Part shown: one piece after another, positions 17,930-28,871 of the stretch | How positions within the stretch are numbered: the first letter of the stretch is position 1 | Layout of the letters: every line of letters starts with the position of its first letter | Source of the DNA: Melanopsichium pennsylvanicum | Taxonomy: Eukaryota > Basidiomycota > Ustilaginomycetes > Ustilaginales | Assembly: GCA_900208305.1 (NCBI GenBank) | Contig: OAPG01000026.1 | Span: 1-43,051 of the forward strand | Direction: 5' to 3' | DNA: 43,051 nucleotides | Position numbers and translations under genes: made by a program | The notes under the pieces: model-generated | What the model saw: only the letters and a program-made list of their open reading frames with translations | What the model was told of the DNA's origin: nothing | Database searches by the model: none

Positions 17930-18800
17930 ATACTAAAAATGGATTATATTCCGTGGAGTGATACTAACATGATGAAAACGAACCGTCTAGTACTTAATGA
18001 TATGTATAATTTGAATTATAATTATACTAGTATTAAAAATTGATTTTGATAAAAAAGGAAATTACTACACCTACTTAAAGAACCTATAAAAAATACTGGT
18101 ATTACTTACTATGAAGTGTCTAAAAAGTAAATCCTTGTTAATAAAAGTACGCACAATACCTTTGCTCGATCTCAGTTTACTAATGAATCCGGGGTATATA
18201 TTGTGCAACATAATCTATCTGAAGACGGGTAGTGCTACGGACTTTTAACGACGATTTGGTAATCACTACAGTTCTATTCGAGATCTTTATGATAATGGTG
18301 AAAAAGAATTCAAATTCCATAAGACACTATTTGCAAACGGTATCTATAATTAGAATTGTAAAATTGGTAAGACTACTAATAGCTACTACTATTATTTTAG
18401 TCGCGCCAGCGCAGAATGGCATACAAATGGTAGCTTTAACAACGATAGCAAGCTATTCCATGTACTTCAACAATTTCAATTTCAATTTCAATTTCAATTT
18501 ACTCAGTATGAAGAACGTATGTATGAACAAGCAATTATTCATGCTGTGGGACGAATGTAGGACAAGAAGTATATTTTAATGTCAACTGGTATTCTAGTAA
18601 ATAATTTAAGAAGAATCATAAGACATTCAAGCGATCACTCGTGATACTGATAAAGTGTATGATTTCTCTTCAATTCGACGAACAGGGCTACTACTAAGTA
18701 TTGAAAAACGAAATATTCAGACTTCTATAAATTATATGACTTACCATAAATCAGATCTTATTGGACAAAACAGGAATGGCTACTAGTAGTTAAATTAGAC
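17930..18800 (+). pseudogene. Second GIY-YIG remnant downstream of cox2
   Basis: Fragments in several frames read GVYIVQHNLSEDG near 18191, YSSIRDLYDNGEKEFKFHKT near 18268, QYEERMYEQAIIHAVGRM near 18502 (like the helix of the atp6-module ORF) and a NUMOD-like VYDFSSIRRTGLLLSIEKR near 18657. It contains GCGCCAGCGCAGAA at 18403-18416 and five CAATTT units at 18471-18500. The order GIY-YIG, helix, NUMOD shows a dead endonuclease gene, probably from an earlier invasion. Confidence 0.65.
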
Positions 18801-18928
18801 CAATTGAAAGCATTACGATTACTACTTTATATTTATAATCAGAAATTTATACTTATTATAAAACTACTAAATCATATTTCTAATTTCACCATCTTATTAA
18901 TCTAGGCTAATAAAATCAGATATTTTTT

Positions 18929-18960
18929 ATTTAGTTTTAGTTTTAGTTTTAGTTTTAGTT
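18929..18960. repeat. TTAGTT hexanucleotide repeat
   Basis: Five or so tandem TTAGTT units lie in the spacer between the GIY-YIG remnant and tRNA-Gly. No gene lies between 18801 and 19022. Confidence 0.9.
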
Positions 18961-19022
18961 GCGATACTTTAATAATAAATATAGCAGTACAGGGTATAAA
19001 TTTTAGAAATCTATACATATTA

Positions 19023-19093
19023 TACTAGTATTCGGAATCGAACCGAAAATGTGAGAGTGGAAGTCCCAAGTTTTACCATTAAACTACACTAGC
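19023..19093 (-). tRNA. trnG: tRNA-Gly(UCC)
   Basis: The minus-strand acceptor GCTAGTG pairs with TACTAGT. Anticodon loop CTTCCAC gives UCC. The T arm is TTCGG, TTCGATT, CCGAA. Confidence 0.95.
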
Positions 19094-19555
19094 TTTATAA
19101 TCTAATTATTTCTTTATTTATAATTCAGACTCCGCTCATTTAAAGACTATATAATAATTTATATCCCTATATAAAATGCGCGCGCTACTATATTTATTAC
19201 TGTTATAAAATCGAAAATAAAAACAAAAAAATAAGCGGCACAAATGCATTTATATAAAAAGAATCTTATATATATATGTGGACTTTTTACCTATCCCCGT
19301 GCCGTTCCATTTTTATAGGCAGCGCTATGCGCCCGGCGCGGGGTTTTTGTATAATTCTAATTCTATCAATATTGTACATTAAAAATAGAATACAGTCCAC
19401 GCCAATAAAATATTGAATTAATAGTCCGTATTATTAAAAATAAGAGAAAATTGTAGTTAATAGGCGTTATAAAAATCTTCAATTGGATGTTTTTTTATTC
19501 TACAAAAAACGAAGGGGAAGCGGTTAATTATCGATATTAAGTTAATTAACTATAT
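19094..19555. other. Spacer tRNA-Gly-rps3
   Basis: No gene is seen. A GC cluster lies at 19320-19345 (GCGCTATGCGC followed by CCGGCGCGGGG). Confidence 0.55.
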
Positions 19556-20374
19556 TTAAGATCGTTGACAGATCCAAACTTTTACAGTAAAAGCACCTAG
19601 TTCATTTTTAGTTGTAAATTTACTGTAATCAATAAAGGCTTGTGACAGTGTAATATTATTAGGAGAACGTTGGAAAGAACCAATTAGACAAGATTTAACA
19701 GTAATACGTGGAATTACTGTTTCAGTAACTAGTCGTCCTGAAACTTGTACTTTAATACCACTAATATGTGCTGGTAGATTCGTTTTATGTAGACTTGGAT
19801 TAGTTAGAATAGCTTCTTGGAAATCCATGAAAGTATTACTTGGTGCATTGTAAGCAAGATATTGACTTAGAATATCGCTATTTAGATATGGATAATATAG
19901 TCGAGTAGCAATAACATTTACTTCTTTTTGATATAGTTGAGCAAGTGTAGTGCTTAGTTCTGCAAAGTTTTTTCGGAATGATCCGTCTGTAACTTCATTA
20001 TTAGAGGAAATTTTACTGTTAGAAGCAGTATAATAAAAAAATGGAATAGTAACTTTACTATTAGTATGACTAAAGTTCGGTTTACTGATAATAAAATAAG
20101 AAGTAGATACATTACTACTTACACCTAGCCGATTAGTATTTGTATTTTTTTTCTTTGTTGTATTATTTAGTGTACCAAAGTAAGCATTAATGATACAAAT
20201 AGCACTATTATTTAGTGATGTATTTCCAGATAGAGTTGAACCTAGTCCTGGAGATTGTTTACTAAATGAATGCGCTGGCGCCACTCCATAATTATTCATT
20301 TGCATTTGTGGTTGTTGTAGACGTCCACTACTTTTTAGGTAAACATTAGGAATTGTTGGCATAATAATATTCAT
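19556..20374 (-). CDS. rps3: Ribosomal protein S3
   Basis: ATG 20374 (MNIIMPTIPN) to TAA 19556, 272 residues. Identification rests on the C-terminal domain: VQVSGRLVTETVIPRITVKS, then GSFQRSPNN, FIDYS and NELGAFTVKVWI, the conserved KH/C-terminal signature of mitochondrial uS3. The N-terminal two thirds is rich in Asn and Ser and variable, as in fungal Rps3. A GC element (20271-20282) sits in frame in this variable part, giving GVAPAHS, so it adds residues without breaking the gene. The product builds the small mitoribosomal subunit. Confidence 0.85.
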   Translation of the reverse strand: MNIIMPTIPNVYLKSSGRLQQPQMQMNNYGVAPAHSFSKQSPGLGSTLSGNTSLNNSAICIINAYFGTLNNTTKKKNTNTNRLGVSSNVSTSYFIISKPNFSHTNSKVTIPFFYYTASNSKISSNNEVTDGSFRKNFAELSTTLAQLYQKEVNVIATRLYYPYLNSDILSQYLAYNAPSNTFMDFQEAILTNPSLHKTNLPAHISGIKVQVSGRLVTETVIPRITVKSCLIGSFQRSPNNITLSQAFIDYSKFTTKNELGAFTVKVWICQRS

Positions 20375-20851
20375 TTTTATTCTTAAAATGCGCACTAGGC
20401 GCGAGTAAAGAAATGCTATGTATAAAATGATTTTTCACTAGGGGAAAACGAGAATAGAATTAATATTATCACTTTATAAGCCCTACATTTTTCTTGCCGT
20501 TATAAAATTTCATTACAACTTTTAGTGGTACTATTTCTATTCGATTTAGTAAAAAGAAAAAGGGGTACAATAACCAGAAAGGAGGAAGTATTTACTATTT
20601 TTAGTTCCCGTTATAATAAATTATAATCCTTTTTTGCGTCACTAAAATCGTAGATTTTATTTTATATACTATTTTTGTGCTAATATAATATCGGATCTAT
20701 TTTCTAAGGCGCGTCCCATAATACCCTTCAATTTGAATGGTACTTTTTATTCACCGTATATACTTTAACATCATCACTATTCTATAGTGTGTACTGTATT
20801 AACATCGTTTTCATTTATAGTATTAGATTATACTGTTAAACTATGAAAATA

Positions 20852-20923
20852 AGGCACTAGAAAGAATCGAACTTTCGTTGAACGTATTAACAGTACGCCA
20901 CATTACCACTATGTTATAGTACC
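20852..20923 (-). tRNA. trnN: tRNA-Asn(GUU)
   Basis: The minus-strand acceptor GGTACTA pairs with TAGTGCC. D stem ACAT/ATGT and anticodon loop CTGTTAA (GUU) are clear. The T arm is GAAAG, TTCGATT, CTTTC. Confidence 0.96.
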
Positions 20924-21329
20924 GACTATTAAAATATTTATACCGCTCCTACTATCCTATACAACTATAATAAATATAAGTAGAGTGCAAGGGTAAAATG
21001 AATTATTCATGGTTACCATCCATAAACTAAAAAGAATATCCCTGATAAGGTTTATCACTTATATATTTTATAAGTTCTTATTTTACTTTAGCTATCACCC
21101 ACCGGAATATGTTTAAGTACGTAGTATTTACTAGCAATAAATTTAGAATATTTACAGTAGCATCAACACTCTTTTATTAGGTTATTTTTCGTTTTTTTTA
21201 TTAAGCTTTTTCATAAATTCTCGAAAATGAAAATCTTTTTATCCCGTGCCTTAGAAAATATCGAGATATTTTAGTAGCAGCACAGATATAATATCTTATC
21301 TTCTTTACTATTTTATATAGGTGTTTATG
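20924..21329. other. Spacer tRNA-Asn to GIY-YIG remnant
   Basis: AT-rich sequence. I see no gene or tRNA in it. Confidence 0.5.
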
Positions 21330-22100
21330 ATAGAGCCTCCGGCGGTATTACGATACATACCTCCACGACTAATAACTAGAGCTACCCACTTATAATAATG
21401 ATCAAGAATACTATCCAGTGTTTTATGACTAGTACAAATTTGTATTATAGTATAAGTAGAATTTTATAGCCGGTATACATAAACCTTCTTACCAAATAGA
21501 ACTTTGATCATCTCTCCTACTTTAGGACCCTTGATTAGAAGCGGACTATAATTAAAAAAGGATATATAGCTCGATAACTATTAGAAAGAGATCAATACTA
21601 ATAGAATTTTCTTGTAGATGTTGTAGATTTTCTCATCTACAATCCAAAGTGCAACACGACTAGGTTATTAGTTGAAATGTTAATTAGAAAATATTTAGTA
21701 GTTTTTACTTTACCTCGGACATGTTGATAAACTCGGTTTCCAATATGAACTGATTGACCAATATAAGCAGTAGGTTCGTCAAAAGTACCTAGACCATAAC
21801 AACCAATAACACCTGTTTTTTTATAAATAGAACCGCAAAAAAAAAGAAAATATATGTAACATATTTACATTTACTATGTGGAATCGATAGATGAAGAGTC
21901 TTTTTATTGTTATCTTATCCATTTATTTACACAGAGCTAGTATATCTTACATAATTTTATCTGACGTCCTTCCAGTGAAAGTATTTGTTTAAGACTTTGT
22001 ATTGTAACTGGTTTGTTTGTATTGTTCTTAAAGATTTCTTTTGCAATACAATCCCGTTGATACAGATCCTTAATAAACTCTTTAGATACTTCTTTTATTT
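21330..22100 (-). pseudogene. Orphan GIY-YIG remnant between tRNA-Asn and tRNA-Pro
   Basis: The minus strand reads KEFIKDLYQRDCIAKEIFKN near 22080, then IGCYGLGTFDEPTAYIGQ with SVHIGNRVYQHVRGK near 21700-21810, a good GCY...YIG core with Arg. Toward the end it contains the same GC element (GCCTCCGGCGGTAT, 21335-21348) that sits in the cox2-module paralogue. Multiple stops and frame shifts make it dead. No displaced gene tail was recognised beside it. Confidence 0.72.
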
Positions 22101-22195
22101 ACTATTACTTTTATACAGTACTGCACTATTGCTAGTTAGCATAACCCGTTTTTTTCATTAAGTTGAATTATTTAATTACACAAGTACGGGCCGGT

Positions 22196-22250
22196 CCAGA
22201 CTATTATATTAATTTATTATGGTCAACACTCGCTGATGAACAGATGTTGA
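22196..22250 (-). promoter_or_regulatory. Leader-like shared sequence, copy near 22.2 kb
   Basis: On the minus strand CATCTGTTCATCAGCGAGTG followed by TTGACCATAATAAATT closely matches the segment ahead of atp9 (36434-36470) and the one ahead of the intron ORF starting at 25685. It precedes the GIY-YIG remnant on the same strand. Confidence 0.5.
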
Positions 22251-22310
22251 ATACTCGTCCCCGCCGATAGGTAAATATTTTCTTTTTAAGGGTGCTTTCA
22301 ATTATAACAG

Positions 22311-22385
22311 GAAAGATAAAGATTCGAACTTTATAGTAAATTACTAAATTTACAGTATACCGCAATGTTATATAATAGATAGGGG
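22311..22385 (-). other. tRNA-like sequence, identity unclear
   Basis: The minus strand has a good T arm (TAAAG, TTCGAAT, CTTTA), a D-arm-like stretch (TATAACATTGCGGTATA) and a stem GTAAA/TTTAC around an 8-nt loop TTTAGTAA. The 3' acceptor side TCTTTCC has no pairing partner at the expected 5' position. It may be a decayed tRNA or an unusual one. I do not assign an amino acid. Confidence 0.35.
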
Positions 22386-22497
22386 ATAATAATATTGACC
22401 CACTAACCAGTATTATAGTTGAAGTTGAAAAGAAATGGAACAATAATAAGTTGAAGGAGTATATTAAGTAAAAATACTACTTTAAACATGTGTAATT

Positions 22498-22571
22498 TCA
22501 GACTGGAAAGACTTGAACTTTCGACTATCACTCCCAAAGTGATCGCCCTGAACCATTAGGCCATCAATCTG
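22498..22571 (-). tRNA. trnP: tRNA-Pro(UGG)
   Basis: The minus-strand acceptor CAGATTG pairs with CAGTCTG. Anticodon stem ATCAC/GTGAT encloses TTTGGGA, anticodon UGG. The T arm is GAAAG, TTCAAGT, CTTTC. Confidence 0.95.
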
Positions 22572-23004
22572 TTAAAGCTAGCTTTAAGATTGCAGCATAT
22601 ATATATTACTAACAATCAGTATAAATATTGCCTATCCTATTTTGCGCTTGCGCGCGGATATTTTCATTTTCTAGGGCACCGAAGGCTATAAAAATGGCAT
22701 ACTAAAATGGGTATAGAAAATCGAATAATTTATTATAAAAAGAAATTCAATTCTTTTCTTTTTTAGGATAGTGGTACTAAATTTTACATTACATAAATTT
22801 ATAAGCCCACAGTAATTACATTTTATTAATCGGCTGTTCCCCTCCGGGGAACCGGGAATAGTAGACAATGTTTTACGATTAAGTAAATCAATAAATTAGT
22901 AGTACTAAACTGAATATATTACTATACTTACATTTGTACCCTATACGTATTTGATGCACATAACTTTATAGAATATAATATAGTTTTTAAGCTAAGTTAT
23001 ATAA
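22572..23004. other. Spacer tRNA-Pro-rnl 3' end with two mobile GC clusters
   Basis: 22641-22659 (TTTGCGCTTGCGCGCGGAT) is identical to 34318-34336 near the other end of rnl. 22831-22859 is the exact reverse complement of the 29-nt cluster 5588-5616 inside the cox1 intron 4 ORF. No gene is seen. Confidence 0.8.
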
Positions 23005-23245
23005 GATATGTGATAAAATACGAAGAAGTAGTCTACTTCTTATTTCTTGTAATCTAATAAGGTGTGCTTCGTGCTTAAGATGCTTTCAGCGCTTATCTGT
23101 CATGATTGTGGCTACCCTACGGTGCCATATCTAAAAATAGACTTAACAATAGGTACACCATGGAATCATCCCCAGCGGTCCTTTCGTACTAACCGGAGGT
23201 CCTTAATCGATTACTTTTTCCTTCAGAAGATAGGGACCATACTGA

Positions 23246-24734
23246 CTCCTAATACATAAATATACTAATTTGCTTATTTATGGTATGGCCTATTTAATGT
23301 TATTGTAATATAGTTATATATTACTTCTAATTATTTCTAATTAGTTCGGACTATATCTTATCTTAATATCCTTCTTAAGATGGAAACACATAGTCTCTGA
23401 GGATCCTACTAATTTAATCTAGATTAAATATTGGTTTCCTGCTGATTGCCTAATTTCTTAGATTCTTACTGAATATTATCTAGTACTAAGAACTTTAAAG
23501 GTGTTCCAGCATACAGTTTCCTTACGACGCGAGTCTTATCTTCTGTTTTTGTTTTATTTATTTATTTATTTAACAGCGGTAGGGGACATAATTTATACAC
23601 CTATTTAAGTTTATGGTTACAGAATAGTTTCCCTTGATAAACTTGATTATATTTTCGTACTCGTTTTAGGTGAGTACGACTGATGCTATATTTCATTTCA
23701 CAATCTTTTACAGTGTTTTCATAACTAATAAGCTCTTTAGTATTTGCGTTATAAACCCAAATACCTCGAGATCGATTATTTGAAACTTCTAGTTCTGTAT
23801 TTACATTTACAGAATTTAGAATTAGATTACTAGTTAGAGGTTCAGCTGAAAAGTAGAATTTGTGTTGTGATGTAACCCAAACCATTTGATTATCAAAATG
23901 CCCTTTCAGAGTATCATACTGAATAGTATAATGTGAGTTATCCATACTAGTAATTCCAATTCGACTGGTTTCTTTAAGTCCAAATAGAACTTTTTCAGTA
24001 TTAGGAATAATAGCTTTATTTTTATCAATTTCATATTGATAAAACATAGTACTAATTTTCATTCGATCTTCTTCAGACTTCATAGTTCCACTATTACTTG
24101 ATACCATAAGACTACGATTTAGTGTAGGATTTAGCATCATCCAGAGTTGTTCCCAACCTTGAATAGTTGCTTTATCTAGTTTACTACTAATATTATATTG
24201 AGGGATTAGTAGTGTAAAATTATCAATTCCATAAGTAAAAAATAGCTGATGCTAGATCTTTACTTACTTTACTACTATTACCTTCTAGACTAGCCTTAAC
24301 ACGTCCTGGCATAAAGTACTCTGTTCGTCGACCCTTATTAGTAAAGAATCGTAGAGCAGAACCAACGTAAAACATACCAGTAGTTTTACACCAAAGTACG
24401 TAAACACCACCTTTATTAGCAAGTTCTTGTTGAGCTTTAGCTTTATCTGTATTAAGATTATAAACCTTAATATCAGGGTGTAGTGAATAACGTTCTTGGA
24501 TATTCTTAATTCGTTGAATTAGAGATGTAAAAAGAATAGGATATTTAGCAATAGTTGTAATTGGAATAAAGAAGTCTGACGAATTAAAATAAATTCGTTT
24601 CATAATTTTAATAAGTGCTGTTGTCATGATGTGAATTGAAATTAAAAGAGATGTATCCTAATTACTATGCTTGCTGTTAAATAATAATTTGAATTAACCT
24701 AGTGCATAAGTTGGGAAATAAATTAATTAATTAA
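23246..24734 (-). mobile_element. rnl intron 6, group I with GIY-YIG ORF
   Basis: It interrupts the segment CGACGTGA...CAGTATGGTCCC (E. coli about 2585). Core elements near 23330-23530 include the complement of AAGATATAGTCCGAAC. Confidence 0.8.
23601..24627 (-). CDS. GIY-YIG endonuclease of rnl intron 6, one frame break
   Basis: From ATG 24627 the protein has GGVYVLWCKTTGMFYVGSA near residue 72 and RRTEYF. At about 24243 a run of six Ts shifts the frame; with five Ts it would continue as IFTYGIDNFTLLIPQYN, then GWEQLWMMLNPTLNRS (the usual E-QLW..NP-NRS helix), to 23601. The C-terminal 150 residues include an IWVYNANTKELISYENT segment and KYSISRTHLKRVRKY, NUMOD-like. The break may be a homopolymer error or real. 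Confidence 0.78.
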
Positions 24735-24977
24735 ATTTCACGTCGTATTGAACCCAACTCGCGTACCTCTTTAATCAGCGAACAGCTGAACCCTTCCAAG
24801 CTACTACACCTGGAGGATGAGATGAGTCGACCATTTTCCTCTTCATCATTATTAGAATAAAATGGAGATCTAATATAAGGGGAAATAGCAAATCTTATTT
24901 GCCCCCGATGAAAAGTGTAAGTTGTTTATACTTACGCCATTAGTCACCTAATGGATTAGACTATATCATCAATTATA

Positions 24978-25685
24978 CTACAGTTTACGTGGTAGTTTAT
25001 ATTGCATAGTTGAAATAAGATGTGGCTTAATAAGATCATGTAGCTTATTAGCATCACTTGTTGTAAATTGAACCACAAATTTATTCTTATGCTTTACTAC
25101 TTTACTCTTAAACCCAAATTTTAGGTTTAGTTCTTCGCTAATCATTTTATTTTCATCTTGACTATATCCTTGAGTATGTAGAGTTAGTACACGACCTTCT
25201 CGATGAAGACTTCCATCCCCCATTACCCAGTATGCTAGACCAACTTCATTTAGGTGATTAAGAATAATACCAGGATTGATAGTTTTCTTAGTAACACCAC
25301 CGTTAGATGAAATATTATAGAATAGATCCCAAATAATAGAGAAAGATGTGTGACTAAATGTCTTAAACCAATAACTCTTCACTTCACCTTGTTTAGGTCC
25401 ATGAATATGTTTTCGAATTCCTGGTTCAGTCATAAAGCAATATTCTTTACACTCTTGGAATAGATGGAATAGAAACTCTTTTTGATCAGCTCCTTGTTCA
25501 AACTTAACTAGAGCTTCGTGACTTACACGATACATAGTTGCATCGCTTAGTACCATACCTAGAATAAGTTGAAACAGTTTAGAGTCGATCATAGGGAGAC
25601 TTTTCTTCCAATCTTGCCAATATTTAGAATTAAAATGGTAACCATTTCGAGTATTAGTAATCTTCTTCATTATTTTAGATTGCAT
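24978..25685 (-). CDS. LAGLIDADG_2 endonuclease of rnl intron 5
   Basis: The 235 residues start at 25685 (MQSKIMKKIT). Motif 1 is LILGMVLSDATM near residue 40. Motif 2 is GLAYWVMGDGSL near residue 150, with Trp encoded by TGG. The end has HTQGYSQ, VVQFTTSD and HLISTMQYKLPRKL, the family's usual C-terminus. It is intact with no hairpin insertions. A leader-like sequence shared with atp9 lies directly upstream (25690-25790). Confidence 0.9.
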   Translation of the reverse strand: MQSKIMKKITNTRNGYHFNSKYWQDWKKSLPMIDSKLFQLILGMVLSDATMYRVSHEALVKFEQGADQKEFLFHLFQECKEYCFMTEPGIRKHIHGPKQGEVKSYWFKTFSHTSFSIIWDLFYNISSNGGVTKKTINPGIILNHLNEVGLAYWVMGDGSLHREGRVLTLHTQGYSQDENKMISEELNLKFGFKSKVVKHKNKFVVQFTTSDANKLHDLIKPHLISTMQYKLPRKL

Positions 25686-25689
25686 GAGA

Positions 25690-25790
25690 AGTACGCCAGT
25701 ATGCCACTAATTTATATAATTAAGGTAAACACTAGCTGGTGAACAAATACTGGATATCTCGAAGATGTTTCCAGTTCCTATACTAATGCA
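25690..25790 (-). promoter_or_regulatory. Leader-like shared sequence upstream of the rnl intron 5 ORF
   Basis: On the minus strand TTGTTCACCAGCTAGTGTTT, then ACC and, 23 nt on, GGCATACTGGCGTAC, precede the start codon at 25685. The same blocks in the same order precede the atp9 start (36434-36496). It could guide translation or RNA processing. Confidence 0.5.
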
Positions 25791-26055
25791 AAATAAAATA
25801 AGGTATAATTGTCGGGCGCTCGTGGAAGGATTATTGTTGGTATTACTCACCTTCTAGTCGTTGAACCTTTCTATTACAATTTAGTTAGTAAACTAAAATA
25901 CCTTAATAGACTTGGCTGCGGATTGTCTTACTATTGAGTTAAGATAATAAGAGTTTCCCGCAATTCACCCGATTTAACCTCGACTATGACTCTTTATTTA
26001 ATCGAGGTGTCAAACCGTTTGGACAATATGAACTCTCGCAAACGATAAACCTGTT

Positions 26056-27291
26056 CATTATTTTATTACGAATAGCACATTTAATACTATTTTTCTACAT
26101 ATCACTATGTAGTTTAGACTATGTCATCATTTAACCACTAATACAAGACTAACTCTGTTGAAATCAGAGCAAGGTCCTAAAATAAAATAAATAAAGGGGG
26201 ATGCTAATCAATAGATTATCGCATCCGAAATTTATGTTTCATACTATCATAGATGTATTCACCAGTAATTTCAATAAATCGTTTATATTGATTAGCAGGA
26301 ATATTAATAACAGGTTTTGATTTATTTACACCCATCCAAGCATTAAACTTGTACCGTGAATTTAGAATTTCACAAAGTTTATTTACTTAAAAATGGCTGA
26401 AACCCTGTGTATGAAATTGGAGACCATGTGAATGGCTACCATTCATTCCACCATCATCCATGAACCAACAAGCTAGTGTATGAGGGCTAATGTTTTCATA
26501 TACTTTGTCATTAAGCACCGCGCGAAGCGCACCATCCTGTAGGAACAGCGGGCTTCGCCCACACCTAGATAATCTAGATCAGGATGTACAATAGTTTGAA
26601 AGCACCATGTAATATTTTCCTGCGAAGCCGCCACTAGTGTTAATACGTTTTTGTTCACGTGGTGGCGTAATAACATAAGATTTGAACTGTTCATAAACAT
26701 CATGTGCAGATTCCTTACTAGCCCATTCAAACTTCATAAGATGTCCATTCCCGCTTTTGGCCCGTTCAATTCGAGTTAAAAAAAGCAAAGCTTTTTTTTT
26801 ACTCCTAGGAGATGTCCAATAGCACTATCTTTTTGAGATTCAGATAGTCCAGTTAGCGTTTATTTATATTCTTTAAAATAATTTGAATTAGGGCTAAGTG
26901 TTTTCCCTTGTTTAGCTAGTTCCTCTTTAATAGAAATTAGCATTTCTCGTGTCATTTTATTATTCTGCGCTGGCGCATCATATTTTTAATTTTATTTCTC
27001 GTAGTCGGTATTAGTACTGTAAAATGTCGGGCGCTCGTGTCCGGGTTATTGTTAGTGCAACTCACCGATTAGTCGTTGAACTTTCTTAAATCACTATCTA
27101 GTTTATTGATAGATATACACTGACTTAAGCTTAGCTGCAAATTGTCTTATCTAAAAATAAGATGTCCATGCAATTCACCCGATTTTTGTATCTACTTACT
27201 TTTATGTTATAGCAATTATAAATTTACAATGTAGATCTACTAGCCATTTCAATAATTAACATAAATAATAAATAGATAGGGACAACAGTTT
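26056..27291 (-). mobile_element. rnl intron 4 at the omega site, group IA
   Basis: Exons read ACGCTAGGGAT and AACAGGTTTATCG, so the intron sits inside TAGGGATAACAG, the site of the yeast omega intron. The core at 27012-27180 (GGGTGAATTGCATGG, AAGACAATTTGCAGC, TTCAACGACTAATCGG, GACACGAGCGCCC) is nearly the same as that of the atp9 intron. P1 is visible as GGGAT against GTCCCTATC. Confidence 0.92.
26216..26955 (-). pseudogene. Decayed I-SceI (omega endonuclease) homologue
   Basis: Pieces in changing frames match I-SceI in order: IGHLLG (motif 1), NGHLMKFEWASKE, PPREQKRIN, NITWCFQTIVHPDLDYL, NDKVYENISPHTLACW then FMDDGG (motif 2) and LQFHTQGF. Breaks are a TAA near 26884, an A/T palindrome at 26778-26800 in motif 1, GC hairpins at 26621-26632, 26550-26560 and 26517-26533, and a shift near 26391. 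A GCGCCAGCGCAGAA copy (26963-26976) lies just before the ATG. The ORF is dead, although the intron itself looks whole. Confidence 0.88.
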
Positions 27292-28871
27292 ATCCCTAGC
27301 GTAACTTTTATTTCTTGAGCGATGACCATTCCATTATGAATCACCGGATCACTATATCCTACTTGCGTATCTGATTGACTTATCAGTCTTTCAGTCAAGC
27401 ATGCTTATACTATTACGCTTTAGTAAACTTTACATAGTTCATTGGTTTCTGACCAATATATGCATACCTTTGAAGGCCTCTGATACTTTATTAGAGGCTA
27501 CCGTCCCAGTCAAACTGACCACCTGATATTTTTCCAGTAATAATTTTACTGTATTCTATAGGACAAAATTTTCTATGATTTAGAATAAAATTCTAAAAAC
27601 GTGTCCCTATAAACTCATAGAAGGACTATATAAAATAGATAGAAAACTATCTAAAGTCCTTATAAATAGAAATCTATTTATAGTCATAGAATAACTCTAT
27701 GAATATTCATATTGAGAAAAAATAGGAATAATTTCTATTAAATTATTATAGAAAAATTTATAGTATAGTATATAATTATATATAGAATAAGCTACTAATA
27801 TTACTTACAGGTAAGTTTTTTCTTTAGACTAGTCAAGGTATTTCACTAATGTAGAAAAATATCTACTCCCTTGTATACTACACCTAGCTATAGAAGAAAC
27901 AATATCAAGTTACAGTAAAGCTGCATAGGGTCTTCCCGTCTAACTGAAGGTAAACCGCATCTGCACGGCTAATTCAATTTCACTGAGATGCTTGTGGAGA
28001 CAGCAGGGCCACGTTACCTCATTCATGCAGGACCACATTTAATGGCCAAGGAATTTCGCTACTTTCAGATCCTTATAGTTAAGACCGCCATTCACCATGG
28101 CATCAGTTAGTGACTCTATTTATAAATAGATCACCTTCTTTACACGACATGGCATTGGGCAGAGTTCACAACTTATACAAGTACTATTCGTCTTAGCAAG
28201 TTGCTGTGTTTTTGGTAAACAGTCGCAGCCCTCGATTTTGTGACACTCAGAATTAGAATATAATTATTTATTCTGGTTACCCTTATCGTCTAACTTACGG
28301 GCACAATTTGCCGAGTTCCTTCACAAGCATTATCTCTACGCCTTAGTATTCTCTACCTACGAACCTGTGTCGGTTTAGGGTACGGATTCACTATATATAT
28401 AGTGACACCTATTTTTCTTGACCTAACCATTCGTCCTTATTAAATCTTTTTTCTCTCAATTTTATAGGCGCTACTCTGTAAATTGAAAACAGATGAATGA
28501 TTATTATATATAGATAATTCAGTGTAATTCTAATAGTTCTCATCAGATATAGACGTTCGCCTATAGTCCTTAGAGTCCGCATAACTCATGGCAGATTAAC
28601 TTCTCCATGAAACCCTCTCGTATTCGGCGAGGAGTGTTTTAACTCCTTTCTACGTTACTCATGTCAGCATTTTCTCTTCAGTACTGTCCTAAAAAGGATA
28701 CATTTTTATTCAATCAGATACTGAGTGTTCTGCTACCCTTATTTATAATTAATAAATTGAATTATTATAAATAGTCACGGTGTAGGTATATTGTCTAAGA
28801 CCCGTTCATTTTCGACGCTTCTCTCCTCAAATTAGACCACTGAGTTGTTACACTATCATTAAAAGATGGCT

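Larger units (their letters stand above)
24832..26000 (-). mobile_element. rnl intron 5, group IA
   Basis: It lies between ACACCTCGAT and GTCGACTC (E. coli about 2500). The core (GGGTGAATTGCGGG, TTCAACGACTAG, CACGAGCGCCC) resembles the atp9, nad5 and omega-site introns. It ends with G. Confidence 0.88.

Noticed and set aside
22686..22868. Small open frame across the 29-nt GC cluster
   Set aside because: Its only notable content is the mobile GC cluster, and it has no family resemblance.
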